In this document: positions 1 to 8,402 of the stretch, piece by piece
How positions within the stretch are numbered: the stretch's first letter is position 1
How the letters are laid out: each line of letters starts with the position of its first letter
Assembly (NCBI RefSeq): GCF_002723975.1
Contig: NZ_BEWO01000002.1
Coordinates: forward strand, 124,001-188,000
Length of the DNA stretch: 64,000 bases
Origin: Gluconobacter japonicus
GTDB lineage: Bacteria; Pseudomonadota; Alphaproteobacteria; Acetobacterales; Acetobacteraceae
Direction: 5' to 3'
The notes under the pieces: model-generated
Told to the model about the DNA's origin: nothing
The model's database searches: none
Seen by the model: the letters and a program-made list of their open reading frames with translations, nothing else
Translations under genes and position numbers: made by a program

Positions 1-2
1 TT

Positions 3-1130
3 CTTGATCTTTTCAGTCGTGGCGGCCTGCTGCTGACGCAAACCAGCACGCTCGTGATCGACGAGGCAGACCGTATGCTGGACATGGGATTCATTCCAGA
101 TATTGAGAAGATTGTCGGCCTTCTGCCCCGCAATCGTCAGACGCTATTTTTCTCCGCAACGATGGCTCCTGAAATCCGTCGACTCGCAGACGAATTTCTG
201 AGAAATCCGGTGGAGATTACGGTCTCTCGCCCCTCTTCTGTCGCAACGACGATTGAAGAAGGTCTGATTATCGTCGACGAAGACGAGAAACGTCGAGCTC
301 TTCGCAAATTGCTTCGCTCGCAGGATGTGCAGAGTGCAATCGTATTCTGCAATCGCAAGCGTGACGTGGACATGCTCCAGCGTTACCTGACAAAACATGG
401 TTTCGCAGCAGGTCATTTACATGGTGATCTCGCGCAGTCATTGCGCTTTTCCACGCTGGACAAATTCAAATCAGGCGAATTGAAAATTCTCGTCTGCTCT
501 GACGTTGCAGCACGCGGAATCGATATTGGCGGCCTGTCTCACGTCTTCAATTTTGATCTTCCGTTCAATGCAGAAGACTATGTACACCGTATCGGTCGCA
601 CAGGCCGTGCCGGCAAACACGGTCATGCGTTCAGCATTGCTGGCCCTCGTGATCGTCGTCTGCTTGAGGCCATCGAGACTCTGACGGGAAAAACCATTGC
701 ACGTCTTGATGCTCCGGAAATCCACTCTGTGGATTGGGCACAGGAAGACGAAAATGGTCGTCCGATTATGGCTCCAAAGCAGCCTCTCCCTCATCAGCAG
801 CACGCAGTCGAAGCCGGGAATGACGACGAATCGGAAGGGCAGCGTAAAAAACGTCGTCGTGGTGGCCGCAAACGCAACCGCAACGGCCGGGATGAAACCA
901 TTGAGACAGGGGTGACCATTATGGAAGCCCCCCCTGTTTCAGCGCCTGTTCAGAATCGCAAATCTGTTGAGCTGGCTCCAGCCTTTGAAAACGACGCGCC
1001 CAAAACTGGCTTTGGCGGGGATACTCCCGCATTCATGCTGGTGCCCCGTCGGCGCCGTCTGTCAGTCTCCGAAGAGACGGATCTGACTCTTCCAGTTCAG
1101 CATGACGCTCGTCATTACGGTGATGAATAA
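3..1130 (+). CDS. DEAD-box RNA helicase, 5' end missing
   Basis: ATP-dependent RNA helicase of the RhlE/DEAD family, cut by the window start: the reading frame is open from base 3, so the Walker A motif and N-terminus lie outside. Visible motifs in order are VIDEADRMLDMGF (motif II), LFFSATM (motif III), a RecA2 domain with VCSDVAARGID (motif V) and HRIGRTGRAG (motif VI). The C-terminal tail is a low-complexity basic region rich in Lys, Arg and Gly, typical of RNA-binding extensions in this family. Probable role is remodelling of structured RNA during ribosome assembly or decay. The end overlaps the start of the downstream RNA methyltransferase gene, which suggests co-transcription and a shared RNA-related role. 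Confidence 0.93.
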   Translation, partial: LDLFSRGGLLLTQTSTLVIDEADRMLDMGFIPDIEKIVGLLPRNRQTLFFSATMAPEIRRLADEFLRNPVEITVSRPSSVATTIEEGLIIVDEDEKRRALRKLLRSQDVQSAIVFCNRKRDVDMLQRYLTKHGFAAGHLHGDLAQSLRFSTLDKFKSGELKILVCSDVAARGIDIGGLSHVFNFDLPFNAEDYVHRIGRTGRAGKHGHAFSIAGPRDRRLLEAIETLTGKTIARLDAPEIHSVDWAQEDENGRPIMAPKQPLPHQQHAVEAGNDDESEGQRKKRRRGGRKRNRNGRDETIETGVTIMEAPPVSAPVQNRKSVELAPAFENDAPKTGFGGDTPAFMLVPRRRRLSVSEETDLTLPVQHDARHYGDE

Positions 1131-2448
1131 CCCGGGGACCGGAGCATTCCCCCTCCGGATTGAAGGTCTTGGCGCCGCAGGTGACGGCGTTGCTCATCAT
1201 GATGGGCATGTTCTTTTTCTTCCCGGCACACTACCGGGAGAAGAAGTGCTTGCGCGCTTTTCAGGAACTCGTCCTGAACTGATCGAAGTTACTCATCCAT
1301 CTGCGGATCGCGTTGCTCCCCCATGTAGCCTTTTCGGCGAATGTGGCGGATGTGCGATTCAGGAAATGTCACTTCCAGCCCTCTTGGAATGGAAGACAGC
1401 CCGCGTTTCCGCTGCTCTGGATGCCGCAGGCTTCGAGGATATTCCGCCTCCCGGCCAGTACCAGACAGCACCCTATACGCGTCGCCGGATGGATCTTGCT
1501 ATTCAGCGTATTCCCGGAGGCATTATTCTGGGGTTACACCGCCGGAATGGTGATCCCGTTGATATGACGGAATGTCACCTTCTGCATCCGGAACTGTTTG
1601 CTCTTCTCTCGCCATTGCGAGAGGTCCTTGGAACTTTGGGTGCCTTGACGGGACGCGGCAGCCTGGTGCTGAACCTTCTGGACAGTGGCCCGGACCTGAC
1701 GCTCTCTACCCCTGCGGAACTGACGAGTGCTGATCGCAGCAAACTGGCGGCTTTTGGTCGGGCTTATAATCTTCCAAGAATATCGTGGCAGAATCCGAAA
1801 GACCGTTCGATTGAAACGGTTTCTCAGACAAAACCCGTCACGGAACGCTTTGGGGAGGTGGAAACATCTCCACCGCCTGCAGCTTTCCTTCAGGCAACAC
1901 GCGACGCTGAAAACGCTATTGTTCAAGCGGCTGTTGAGGGACTGCCATCCCTTAACAAAAAAGATATCACCGTAGAGCTTTTTGCTGGCTGCGGTACTCT
2001 GACGTTCCCCCTTTCAGAAAAGGGACGCGTGCTTGCGTATGAAGGCGAACTTGCTGCTGCAAATTGCCTGAAGGCGGCTGCAGGTGGACGTCGCGTCGAA
2101 GGTTATCAGCGCGACCTTATGCGGCAGCCGCTTCTTCCGCATGATCTGAAATCGACACGTGCTGTCGTTCTGGACCCGCCTTATGCAGGTGCCGGAGCAC
2201 AGACAATCCCGCTCGCCAAATCTGGCGTGAAGGACATTGTCTATATCAGCTGTAATCCGGCAGCACTTGAAAAGGACGGTCGTGCTTTGAAAGAAGCAGG
2301 ATACTCCCTGCTGAACTGGACAGTCGTGGACCAGTTCCTCTGGTCCACGGAAGTGGAAACGGTCCTTGTGTTCTCACGCGATCCGAAACGGATCAAACGT
2401 GAAAGCTCTCGCCGCAGCCACAGCGCCCCTTCTCATTTGGATTCCTGA
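1102..2448 (+). CDS. TrmA/RlmD-family RNA (uracil-5-)methyltransferase
   Basis: Class I SAM-dependent RNA methyltransferase that should make 5-methyluridine in rRNA or tRNA. A TRAM-like N-terminus is followed by four cysteines (C75, C81, C84, C158) in the spacing of the RumA/RlmD 4Fe-4S site. The SAM motif is VELFAGCGTL (about 291-300), then VVLDPPYAGA and the catalytic loop YISCNPAAL with nucleophile C384. At 448 residues it fits the family. The first ATG overlaps the helicase by 29 bases; a second in-frame ATG at 1123 would overlap by only 8 and is equally possible. Which RNA is modified cannot be told from the sequence. The 3' end overlaps sufA convergently by 56 bases. Confidence 0.88.
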   Translation: MTLVITVMNNPGTGAFPLRIEGLGAAGDGVAHHDGHVLFLPGTLPGEEVLARFSGTRPELIEVTHPSADRVAPPCSLFGECGGCAIQEMSLPALLEWKTARVSAALDAAGFEDIPPPGQYQTAPYTRRRMDLAIQRIPGGIILGLHRRNGDPVDMTECHLLHPELFALLSPLREVLGTLGALTGRGSLVLNLLDSGPDLTLSTPAELTSADRSKLAAFGRAYNLPRISWQNPKDRSIETVSQTKPVTERFGEVETSPPPAAFLQATRDAENAIVQAAVEGLPSLNKKDITVELFAGCGTLTFPLSEKGRVLAYEGELAAANCLKAAAGGRRVEGYQRDLMRQPLLPHDLKSTRAVVLDPPYAGAGAQTIPLAKSGVKDIVYISCNPAALEKDGRALKEAGYSLLNWTVVDQFLWSTEVETVLVFSRDPKRIKRESSRRSHSAPSHLDS

Positions 2449-2749
2449 ACGTGAACCCGGCTTCGAGGTCTTTGACCTCGTAGTCCATCACCGTTCCGGT
2501 CAGAAATAGCGTAGCCTTGCGGTCCACCAGCAGGGTTACGCCCTGATCTTCCACCCGCTCATCAGTGTCAGCTGGTTCCTTAACGAAGGTCATCTCGTAG
2601 GACAGGCCTGAGCAACCCCGCGTTCCTACGCCGATCCGCAGCAGTTCACCTTGATGAGCCCCGGCATAGAGAACCCGTAGCCTTTGAGCTGCGCGGTCAG
2701 AGACTGTCATAAGTGTCGGAAGCGGCCGACGTGTCAGAGTTTCGGACAT
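2393..2749 (-). CDS. sufA: A-type Fe-S carrier (SufA/ErpA/HesB family)
   Basis: Small A-type carrier that receives Fe-S clusters from the SufBCD scaffold and passes them to apoproteins. The 118 residues hold the three invariant cysteines: C46 in GTRGCSGLSY and C110/C112 in the C-terminal CGCGESF motif. It is the last gene of the suf operon, 17 bases after sufT. The family contains SufA, IscA and ErpA, which motifs alone cannot separate; the name follows the operon. Its C-terminal codons overlap the end of the methyltransferase gene on the other strand by 56 bases, an unusually long convergent overlap. Confidence 0.92.
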   Translation of the reverse strand: MSETLTRRPLPTLMTVSDRAAQRLRVLYAGAHQGELLRIGVGTRGCSGLSYEMTFVKEPADTDERVEDQGVTLLVDRKATLFLTGTVMDYEVKDLEAGFTFRNPNEKGRCGCGESFHV

Positions 2750-2766
2750 GATTTTGCCCTTTCAGA

Positions 2767-3132
2767 TCAGAACATATTGAGCGCAAGTCGCGCATCGTCA
2801 CTCATACGACTCATATCCCAAGGCGGATCCCAGACGATTTCCACCGTGGCCATTGTTACACTTGGAACCTTCAGAATGGCATCCCGCACCATTTCTGGCA
2901 GTTCCTGAGCACTGGGGCAGTTTGGCGCCGTCAGCGTCATTTCCACATTGACCCGGCCATCATCATGCAGATCAATGGCATAGATCAGGCCCAGCTCGTA
3001 AATATTAACCGGGATTTCCGGGTCATAGACCGTAGCAATTGCCGCAATAACAGCATCCTGGTCCGGAGCTGTTCCGTCAGGTGCAGGTACGGTGGTTTCT
3101 TCTACTGGATTTTCGGTCATGGCTTCACTCAT
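2767..3132 (-). CDS. sufT: SufT, DUF59/MIP18-family Fe-S assembly factor
   Basis: DUF59 (MIP18/PaaD-like) protein, the auxiliary Fe-S maturation factor usually found between sufS and sufA in alphaproteobacteria. After a variable acidic N-terminus of about 25 residues come the conserved blocks DPEIPVNIYELGLIY, LTAPNCPSAQ with the conserved Cys, and WDPPWDMSRMSDDAR near the end. Length is 121 residues. The start overlaps the sufS stop by 4 bases, so translation is probably coupled. Family knowledge links SufT to maturation of Fe-S proteins under high demand; the sequence does not show its targets. Confidence 0.9.
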   Translation of the reverse strand: MSEAMTENPVEETTVPAPDGTAPDQDAVIAAIATVYDPEIPVNIYELGLIYAIDLHDDGRVNVEMTLTAPNCPSAQELPEMVRDAILKVPSVTMATVEIVWDPPWDMSRMSDDARLALNMF

Positions 3133-4340
3133 GTGAGCATCATCCGGGCCCGTTCAAGGCCTGTGATCAGAACGTCAATCTCGTCCTGCGTTGTGTAGAT
3201 GCCAAAACTGGCACGAGCCGTGGCATGCAGGCCAAGCCGACGAATCAGAGGCTCTGCACAATGCTGCCCGGCCCGGATGGCAATTCCCAGTTGATCCAGC
3301 AGCGTCGCCAGATCATGAGGATGCGCCCCATCCAACGTGAACGACAGAACACCGCCACGCACGTCCGGAGATCCAAGGACTTTAAGACCCTGAACCTCAC
3401 CCAGCCGCTGTTCAGCGTAAACGGTCAGTTCGGTTTCATGGGCGGCAATGGTGTCGTACCCAATGTCTTCCACAAATTCGATCGCCGCTTTGAGGCCGAT
3501 CGTTTCGAGAATGGCAGGGGTTCCAGCTTCGAATTTATGCGGCACTGTCGCCCAGGTCGCACGTTCGAAAGAGACATTCTGGATCATTTCTCCACCGCCC
3601 AGAAAAGGCGGCATCACATCCAGAAGCTCTTTTTTGCCCCAGAGCACACCAATACCTGTAGGCCCGTAGAGCTTATGACCCGTGAAGGTAAAGAAATCGG
3701 CCCCGATGTCCTGAACATCGATTTTGCGATGCACGACAGACTGCGATCCATCAAACAAGATACGCGCGCCATGGGCATGAGCAATTTCTGCCAGCTTTTT
3801 CGCAGGCGTGACTGTTCCCAGCACATTGGACATATGCGTGATGGAAACGAGAGCGACATTGCCATCTTCAAGAAGCGCTTCATACGCTTCGAGATCCAGA
3901 TCGCCATTCTCCGCCATGGGAGCGACACGAAGTTCAATCCCTGCACGGTCCTTCAGCATGAGCCACGGAACAATATTGGCATGGTGCTCAAGTTCGGAAA
4001 TCAGGACGGCCTGCCCCGGCTTCAGAAGCGACCCTAAGCTATGCGCGACCAGATTGATGGCTTCAGTGCTGTTTCGCGTGAAGATGACTTCGTGGCGGTC
4101 CGGCGCATTCAGTAGCCGAACGACAGCATCACGCGTGCTTTCGTAGGCTTCCGTCGTACGCTCGCTCATCCAGTGGAGGCCACGATGAATGTTGGCATAC
4201 TGGTGATATGCAGCCTCACGCATAGCCTCAATCACACGTTCGGGTTTCTGGGCCGACGCGGCGCTATCGAGAAAGACCAGCGGGCGCCCATGCACCCGTT
4301 CGGACAGGATCGGGAATTGGGAACGCACCGCCGGAGTCAT
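3129..4340 (-). CDS. sufS: Cysteine desulfurase SufS
   Basis: PLP-dependent group II cysteine desulfurase that mobilises sulfur from L-cysteine for SufBCD. The 403 residues show DSAASAQKP near the N-terminus, the PLP lysine K223 in FTGHKLYGPTGIGVLWG, and the persulfide cysteine C361 in RAGQHCAEPL. The short active-site loop is typical of SufS and unlike IscS. The gene overlaps sufD upstream and sufT downstream by 4 bases each. No SufE or SufU partner is encoded in this operon, so the sulfur acceptor must lie elsewhere in the genome or SufBCD is served directly. Confidence 0.95.
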   Translation of the reverse strand: MTPAVRSQFPILSERVHGRPLVFLDSAASAQKPERVIEAMREAAYHQYANIHRGLHWMSERTTEAYESTRDAVVRLLNAPDRHEVIFTRNSTEAINLVAHSLGSLLKPGQAVLISELEHHANIVPWLMLKDRAGIELRVAPMAENGDLDLEAYEALLEDGNVALVSITHMSNVLGTVTPAKKLAEIAHAHGARILFDGSQSVVHRKIDVQDIGADFFTFTGHKLYGPTGIGVLWGKKELLDVMPPFLGGGEMIQNVSFERATWATVPHKFEAGTPAILETIGLKAAIEFVEDIGYDTIAAHETELTVYAEQRLGEVQGLKVLGSPDVRGGVLSFTLDGAHPHDLATLLDQLGIAIRAGQHCAEPLIRRLGLHATARASFGIYTTQDEIDVLITGLERARMMLT

Positions 4341-5530
4341 GCGCGAATGCTCCCCTGCAACAGATCGCGCAGTGTCTCGTCCGTGACCAGATCCAGCGCA
4401 TCCAGAAGAAAAGCGCGAACCAGAATGTCACGCGCTTCAGCCTCCGGAATACCGCGGGAGCGCAAATAGAAAAGCTGCTCGTCGTCCAGCGCCCCCACGG
4501 TCGCCCCGTGGCTGCACTTTACGTCGTCCGCATAGATTTCCAGCTCAGGCTTGCTGTTGATCTGCGCTTTTTCCGATAGCAGAAGCGCCTGATTCATCTG
4601 GTAGCCGTCTGTCTTCTGGGCAATGCGATCCACGAGGATCTTGCCCTGGAACACACCCTGCCCGCTTTCGGACAGCACTGTCTTGACGGTCTGACGCGAA
4701 CCACAATCCGGCGCGGCATGGTAGATCATGGACGTCAGGTCGTTCAGGCGGCTGCCATCGACGATTTGGATTCCATTGACATGAACCTGTGCATGAGCGG
4801 CTGTCAGCTTAGCCACAACTTCATGACGAGCCAGTTCACTCCCATTGTTGAGGGTGAAGCTATCATAATTGCCATTCCCATCGACGGAAGCCGCAACGAT
4901 GGCAAGATGCCCTGCTGTAAGACTGTCTTGTTGCAGCTTCACGTGCGTCAGACGCGCGCCTTTGCCAACGACAATGTCCAAACGTGGATTGGTGACATAA
5001 CGCCCCTCTCCCGCATTGACGTCAAACAACGTCAAGGACGCACCCTCTTCAAGTACAATCCGATGACGCAGGTGCGTGGAGATGTTCTCGCCAACTGTCA
5101 GAGACACCAGTGCCAGCATTCCGGCATCAGTTCCCGCAGGTATGCGAACTGACAAGCCGTCTTGCACAAGTGCTGCATTAAGAACTGCCGAAAAGCGATC
5201 TTCAAGCGGGTCTTCTGCTTCTGCTGCCGTCGAAACAATGCTGTCCGACAGGCTGCTGAGCGCTTCGACCCTCCGGCCATTGGCGAAAACCACACAGCTT
5301 CCGGCTTCTGGCAGAGGAAGACCAGCAAGCACTGTCTGCGCCTGAGCGTCTGAAAGAGCCGGAGCTTCGGCCCAGACTGTATCAGCAAACGCACGAAGTG
5401 GCGTGTAGCGCCACGCCTCAACACGACGCGTCGGAATACCCATGGCAGAGAGCGCAGTTCCCTGCCCTGCGGAACGTCCGACAAAAGCCTCCAGCCCTGG
5501 AGAAGTCTGAACTGTTGTCGCTACGTTCAC
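4337..5530 (-). CDS. sufD: Fe-S scaffold subunit SufD
   Basis: SufD, paralogue of SufB and part of the SufBC2D scaffold that builds Fe-S clusters in the cytoplasm. The 397-residue protein has the variable N-terminal helical part followed by the right-handed beta-helix core, and ends with a SufB/SufD signature region around CSHGATVGALDDEQLFYLRS, which holds the conserved Cys and His of the SufB-SufD interface. It starts 4 bases inside the end of sufC and overlaps sufS by 4 bases, which fits stoichiometric coupled translation. Confidence 0.94.
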   Translation of the reverse strand: MNVATTVQTSPGLEAFVGRSAGQGTALSAMGIPTRRVEAWRYTPLRAFADTVWAEAPALSDAQAQTVLAGLPLPEAGSCVVFANGRRVEALSSLSDSIVSTAAEAEDPLEDRFSAVLNAALVQDGLSVRIPAGTDAGMLALVSLTVGENISTHLRHRIVLEEGASLTLFDVNAGEGRYVTNPRLDIVVGKGARLTHVKLQQDSLTAGHLAIVAASVDGNGNYDSFTLNNGSELARHEVVAKLTAAHAQVHVNGIQIVDGSRLNDLTSMIYHAAPDCGSRQTVKTVLSESGQGVFQGKILVDRIAQKTDGYQMNQALLLSEKAQINSKPELEIYADDVKCSHGATVGALDDEQLFYLRSRGIPEAEARDILVRAFLLDALDLVTDETLRDLLQGSIRA

Positions 5531-6297
5531 GCTGCTGCCTCGAGGAACTGCGTATAGCCCTGCTTTTCAAGCGTCTTTGCCACTTCCGGGCCGCCGCTAT
5601 AAATGATCTTGCCCTTGGCCATCACATGCACGCGATCTGGCACGATATAGTCGAGCAGACGCTGATGATGGGTAATGACCAGAGCGGAGAAATCAGGGCC
5701 ACGCAGCGAGTTTACGCCATCCGCAACGATACGCAGCGCATCAATATCCAAGCCACTATCCGTCTCGTCAAGAATGGCGAAAGACGGCTGCAACAGCCGC
5801 ATCTGAAGCACTTCATTGCGCTTCTTCTCGCCGCCGGAGAAGCCGACATTGACGGCACGCTTCAGCATTTCGTCCGACATGGAAAGACGCTTCGTCTCGG
5901 CACGAACGGCCTTGAGGAAAGCAACGGCATCCAACTCGTCTTCGCCACGCGCCCTGCGGACCGCATTGACGGCTGTCCGCAGGAAGTTTGCGTTGTTCAC
6001 ACCCGGAAGTTCGACAGGAGACTGGAACGCCAGAAACATGCCCAGCGCCGCACGCTCTTCAGGCTCAAGCGCCAGCAGATCCTCACCCTTAAAGGTCGCG
6101 CTACCGCTCGTCACTTCGTAGTCTTCACGGCCCGACAGCACATAAGACAACGTGGACTTGCCGGAGCCGTTCGGGCCCATGATGGCGTGGATTTCACCCT
6201 TGGGGATTTCGAGATCTATCCCTTTGAGGATTTCCTTCGGTGTACCGTCGGCATCAATGCGGGCCTCGAGACCCTGGATTTTCAGAAAATCACTCAT
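5527..6297 (-). CDS. sufC: Fe-S assembly ATPase SufC
   Basis: ABC-type ATPase that drives conformational change in the SufBCD scaffold; it is soluble and not a transporter. Motifs are Walker A GPNGSGKST, the signature FSGGEKKRNE and Walker B FAILDETDSGLD. The start is placed at the ATG at 6297, four bases after sufB, giving 256 residues and the usual SufC N-terminus (MSDFLKIQGLEARID). An in-frame start further upstream lies inside sufB and would add 34 residues unlike the family. The stop overlaps the sufD start by 4 bases. Confidence 0.95.
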   Translation of the reverse strand: MSDFLKIQGLEARIDADGTPKEILKGIDLEIPKGEIHAIMGPNGSGKSTLSYVLSGREDYEVTSGSATFKGEDLLALEPEERAALGMFLAFQSPVELPGVNNANFLRTAVNAVRRARGEDELDAVAFLKAVRAETKRLSMSDEMLKRAVNVGFSGGEKKRNEVLQMRLLQPSFAILDETDSGLDIDALRIVADGVNSLRGPDFSALVITHHQRLLDYIVPDRVHVMAKGKIIYSGGPEVAKTLEKQGYTQFLEAAA

Positions 6298-6301
6298 GTC
6301 T

Positions 6302-7789
6302 TTAACCCACACTTCCTTCGAGGCTGATCTGCAGCAGCTTCTGAGCCTCGACCGCGAACTCCATCGGCAGCTCTTTGAGCACCTCGCGGCAAAATCCATT
6401 GACGATCAGACCAACCGCGTCTTCTTCAGACAGTCCACGGGAGCGGCAATAGAAAAGCTGGTCTTCGGAAATCTTTGACGTCGTTGCTTCATGCTCGATG
6501 CGCGCCGTCATGTTCCGGCTTTCAATGTAAGGCACAGTATGTGCGCCACACTGGTCACCGATCAGAAGGCTGTCGCACTGCGTGAAGTTGCGTGCATTGC
6601 GAGCCTTTGGCTGCATGCGAACGAGACCACGATACGTGCTATCTGATTTACCGGCCGAAATGGTTTTAGCGATAATCGTCGAGCGCGTATTGGGCGCCAG
6701 ATGGATCATCTTCGTACCCGTATCGGCCTGCTGATGATTATTGGTCACGGCTACGGAGTAGAACTCACCAACCGATCCTTCACCAGCCAGAACACAGGAC
6801 GGATATTTCCACGTGATGGAAGATCCTGTCTCAACCTGCGTCCAGGAAATCTTGGAGCGTACACCACGGCAGGCACCGCGCTTCGTTACGAAGTTATAGA
6901 TGCCACCTCGTCCTTCATCATCCCCTGGATACCAGTTCTGGACCGTGGAGTACTTGATGGAGGCGTCATCCATCGCAATCAGCTCGACAACGGCAGCATG
7001 AAGCTGGTTCTCATCACGCTGCGGCGCTGTGCAGCCCTCAAGATAGGACACGCTGGCACGTTCTTCGACGATGATGAGAGTCCGCTCGAACTGCCCGGTA
7101 TTCCGCGCATTGATGCGGAAATACGTGGACAACTCCATCGGGCAGCGCACGCCTTTGGGTACGTACACGAAAGATCCATCCGTGAAGACAGCGGAGTTCA
7201 GCGCAGCGAAAAAATTGTCACCGGCGGGAACGACTGACCCAAGGTACTGCTTGACCAGATCCGAATGCTCGCGAATGGCTTCGGAAATCGGGCAGAAGAT
7301 AACCCCAGCCTCTTCCAGCGTCTTACGGAACGTCGTCGCCACAGACACACTGTCGAACACCGCATCCACGGCAACCGGCATCCGCTTCTGTTCTTCCGCA
7401 CCTTCAACACCAGCCAGCAGAGCCTGCTCGTGAAGGGGAATTCCGAGCTTTGCATAGGTTTTCAGAAGCTCTGGATCGACTTCATCCAAGCTCTTCGGGC
7501 CAGGCTTCTTTTTCGGTTGAGCGAAATAATGGGCATCCTGATAGTCGATCGGCGGATGGCTGACCTTGGCCCACTCCGGCTCTTTCATTTCCAGCCACAT
7601 GCGGAACGCCTTCAGACGCCATTCCAGCATCCACTCAGGCTCTTCCTTGCGCGCAGAAATGAGGCGGACTGTCTCTTCATTCAGGCCTTTGGGAGCGATA
7701 TCCATCTCGATATCGGTCTCGAAGCCCCACTCGTAGCTGGACTTCGCGAGCTTCTCGACTGTCTCGCGGGTCTCCGTCACGGCTGGCAT
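6302..7789 (-). CDS. sufB: Fe-S scaffold subunit SufB
   Basis: Main scaffold subunit of the SUF machinery, where sulfur from SufS and iron are assembled. Length of 495 residues is normal for SufB. Recognisable blocks are the N-terminal SKDEPEW-like region (here [18 protein letters not shown]), [39 protein letters not shown] and the C-terminal [19 protein letters not shown]. It is the first structural gene of the operon, 12 bases after the regulator gene, and is followed by sufC after 4 bases. Confidence 0.96.
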   Translation of the reverse strand: MPAVTETRETVEKLAKSSYEWGFETDIEMDIAPKGLNEETVRLISARKEEPEWMLEWRLKAFRMWLEMKEPEWAKVSHPPIDYQDAHYFAQPKKKPGPKSLDEVDPELLKTYAKLGIPLHEQALLAGVEGAEEQKRMPVAVDAVFDSVSVATTFRKTLEEAGVIFCPISEAIREHSDLVKQYLGSVVPAGDNFFAALNSAVFTDGSFVYVPKGVRCPMELSTYFRINARNTGQFERTLIIVEERASVSYLEGCTAPQRDENQLHAAVVELIAMDDASIKYSTVQNWYPGDDEGRGGIYNFVTKRGACRGVRSKISWTQVETGSSITWKYPSCVLAGEGSVGEFYSVAVTNNHQQADTGTKMIHLAPNTRSTIIAKTISAGKSDSTYRGLVRMQPKARNARNFTQCDSLLIGDQCGAHTVPYIESRNMTARIEHEATTSKISEDQLFYCRSRGLSEEDAVGLIVNGFCREVLKELPMEFAVEAQKLLQISLEGSVG

Positions 7790-7801
7790 CGTCTCGTGTC
7801 C

Positions 7802-8284
7802 TCAGTTCACCGGATCCGCTACGGGCGTAGCCGCAGCGCCGGTCGTGTCGAGAGAAGGCTCCCTGGAAACCTTCCCGCTATGCAGGGCGGAATGTTTGTC
7901 CATATCCGCAAGGGTAATGCTGTTGAGCGTTCGCAGGATGGCGTCATTCACCATGTCCCACTGGCCTGAAAGACCGCACAGGGAACTATGCTCGCACTCA
8001 CGCCCGTCACAGCAGGCCGTAATGGAGATCGGACCATCAACAACAGCAATGACTGTGGCGATCGTGATCTCTTCAAGCGGCCGCGACAATCGGTATCCGC
8101 CACGAGCTCCACGATGGGAAATAACAAGCCCGCTTGAGGCCAGTCCTTTCAGGAGCTTCGCAACAGTAGGTTCCGGGACGCCAGTCTCTCCGGCCAGAGC
8201 GGCGGCTGTTGCCAGACCCTCATGCTGCCCGAGATGGACCAGAAGGACGGTGGCATAATCAGCCAGTTTGGAGAGCCTCAGCAT
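7802..8284 (-). CDS. Rrf2-family SUF regulator (IscR-like, Fe-S sensing)
   Basis: Rrf2-family winged-helix regulator heading the suf operon, probably repressing or tuning it according to Fe-S status. The N-terminal HTH reads LRLSKLADYATVLLVHL, with the family block RGARGGYRL in the wing. A cysteine cluster CCDGRECEHSSLC sits where IscR proteins bind their 2Fe-2S cluster. I use the ATG at 8284 because family members start MLRLSKL; a TTG at 8314 would add ten residues. The final 30 residues are a non-conserved Ala/Pro/Thr tail. A perfect GACTT-N3-AAGTC palindrome lies upstream and suggests autoregulation. Confidence 0.88.
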   Translation of the reverse strand: MLRLSKLADYATVLLVHLGQHEGLATAAALAGETGVPEPTVAKLLKGLASSGLVISHRGARGGYRLSRPLEEITIATVIAVVDGPISITACCDGRECEHSSLCGLSGQWDMVNDAILRTLNSITLADMDKHSALHSGKVSREPSLDTTGAAATPVADPVN

Positions 8285-8314
8285 AGCTTGCACACTCACA
8301 TTGCATTCATTCAA

Positions 8315-8327
8315 GACTTAGGAAGTC
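8315..8327. promoter_or_regulatory. Palindromic candidate operator upstream of the suf regulator
   Basis: The bases read GACTT-AGG-AAGTC, a perfect inverted repeat of 5+5 around a 3-base centre. It lies 31-43 bases upstream of the regulator ATG, just downstream of a weak minus-strand promoter-like pair (GTGACA, 18 bases, CTAATC). Position and symmetry suit a dimeric Rrf2 repressor. Binding is inferred, not shown. Confidence 0.4.
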
Positions 8328-8402
8328 CTGATTAGGTTCCAGATGACCCATGCTGTCACAAAGGTCAAGAAGTTTGTGATATCCTGAGAGGGTATAAGCC
8401 CG

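Noticed and set aside
3081-4037. 318-codon plus-strand frame opposite sufS
   Set aside because: Antisense shadow of a well-identified desulfurase gene.
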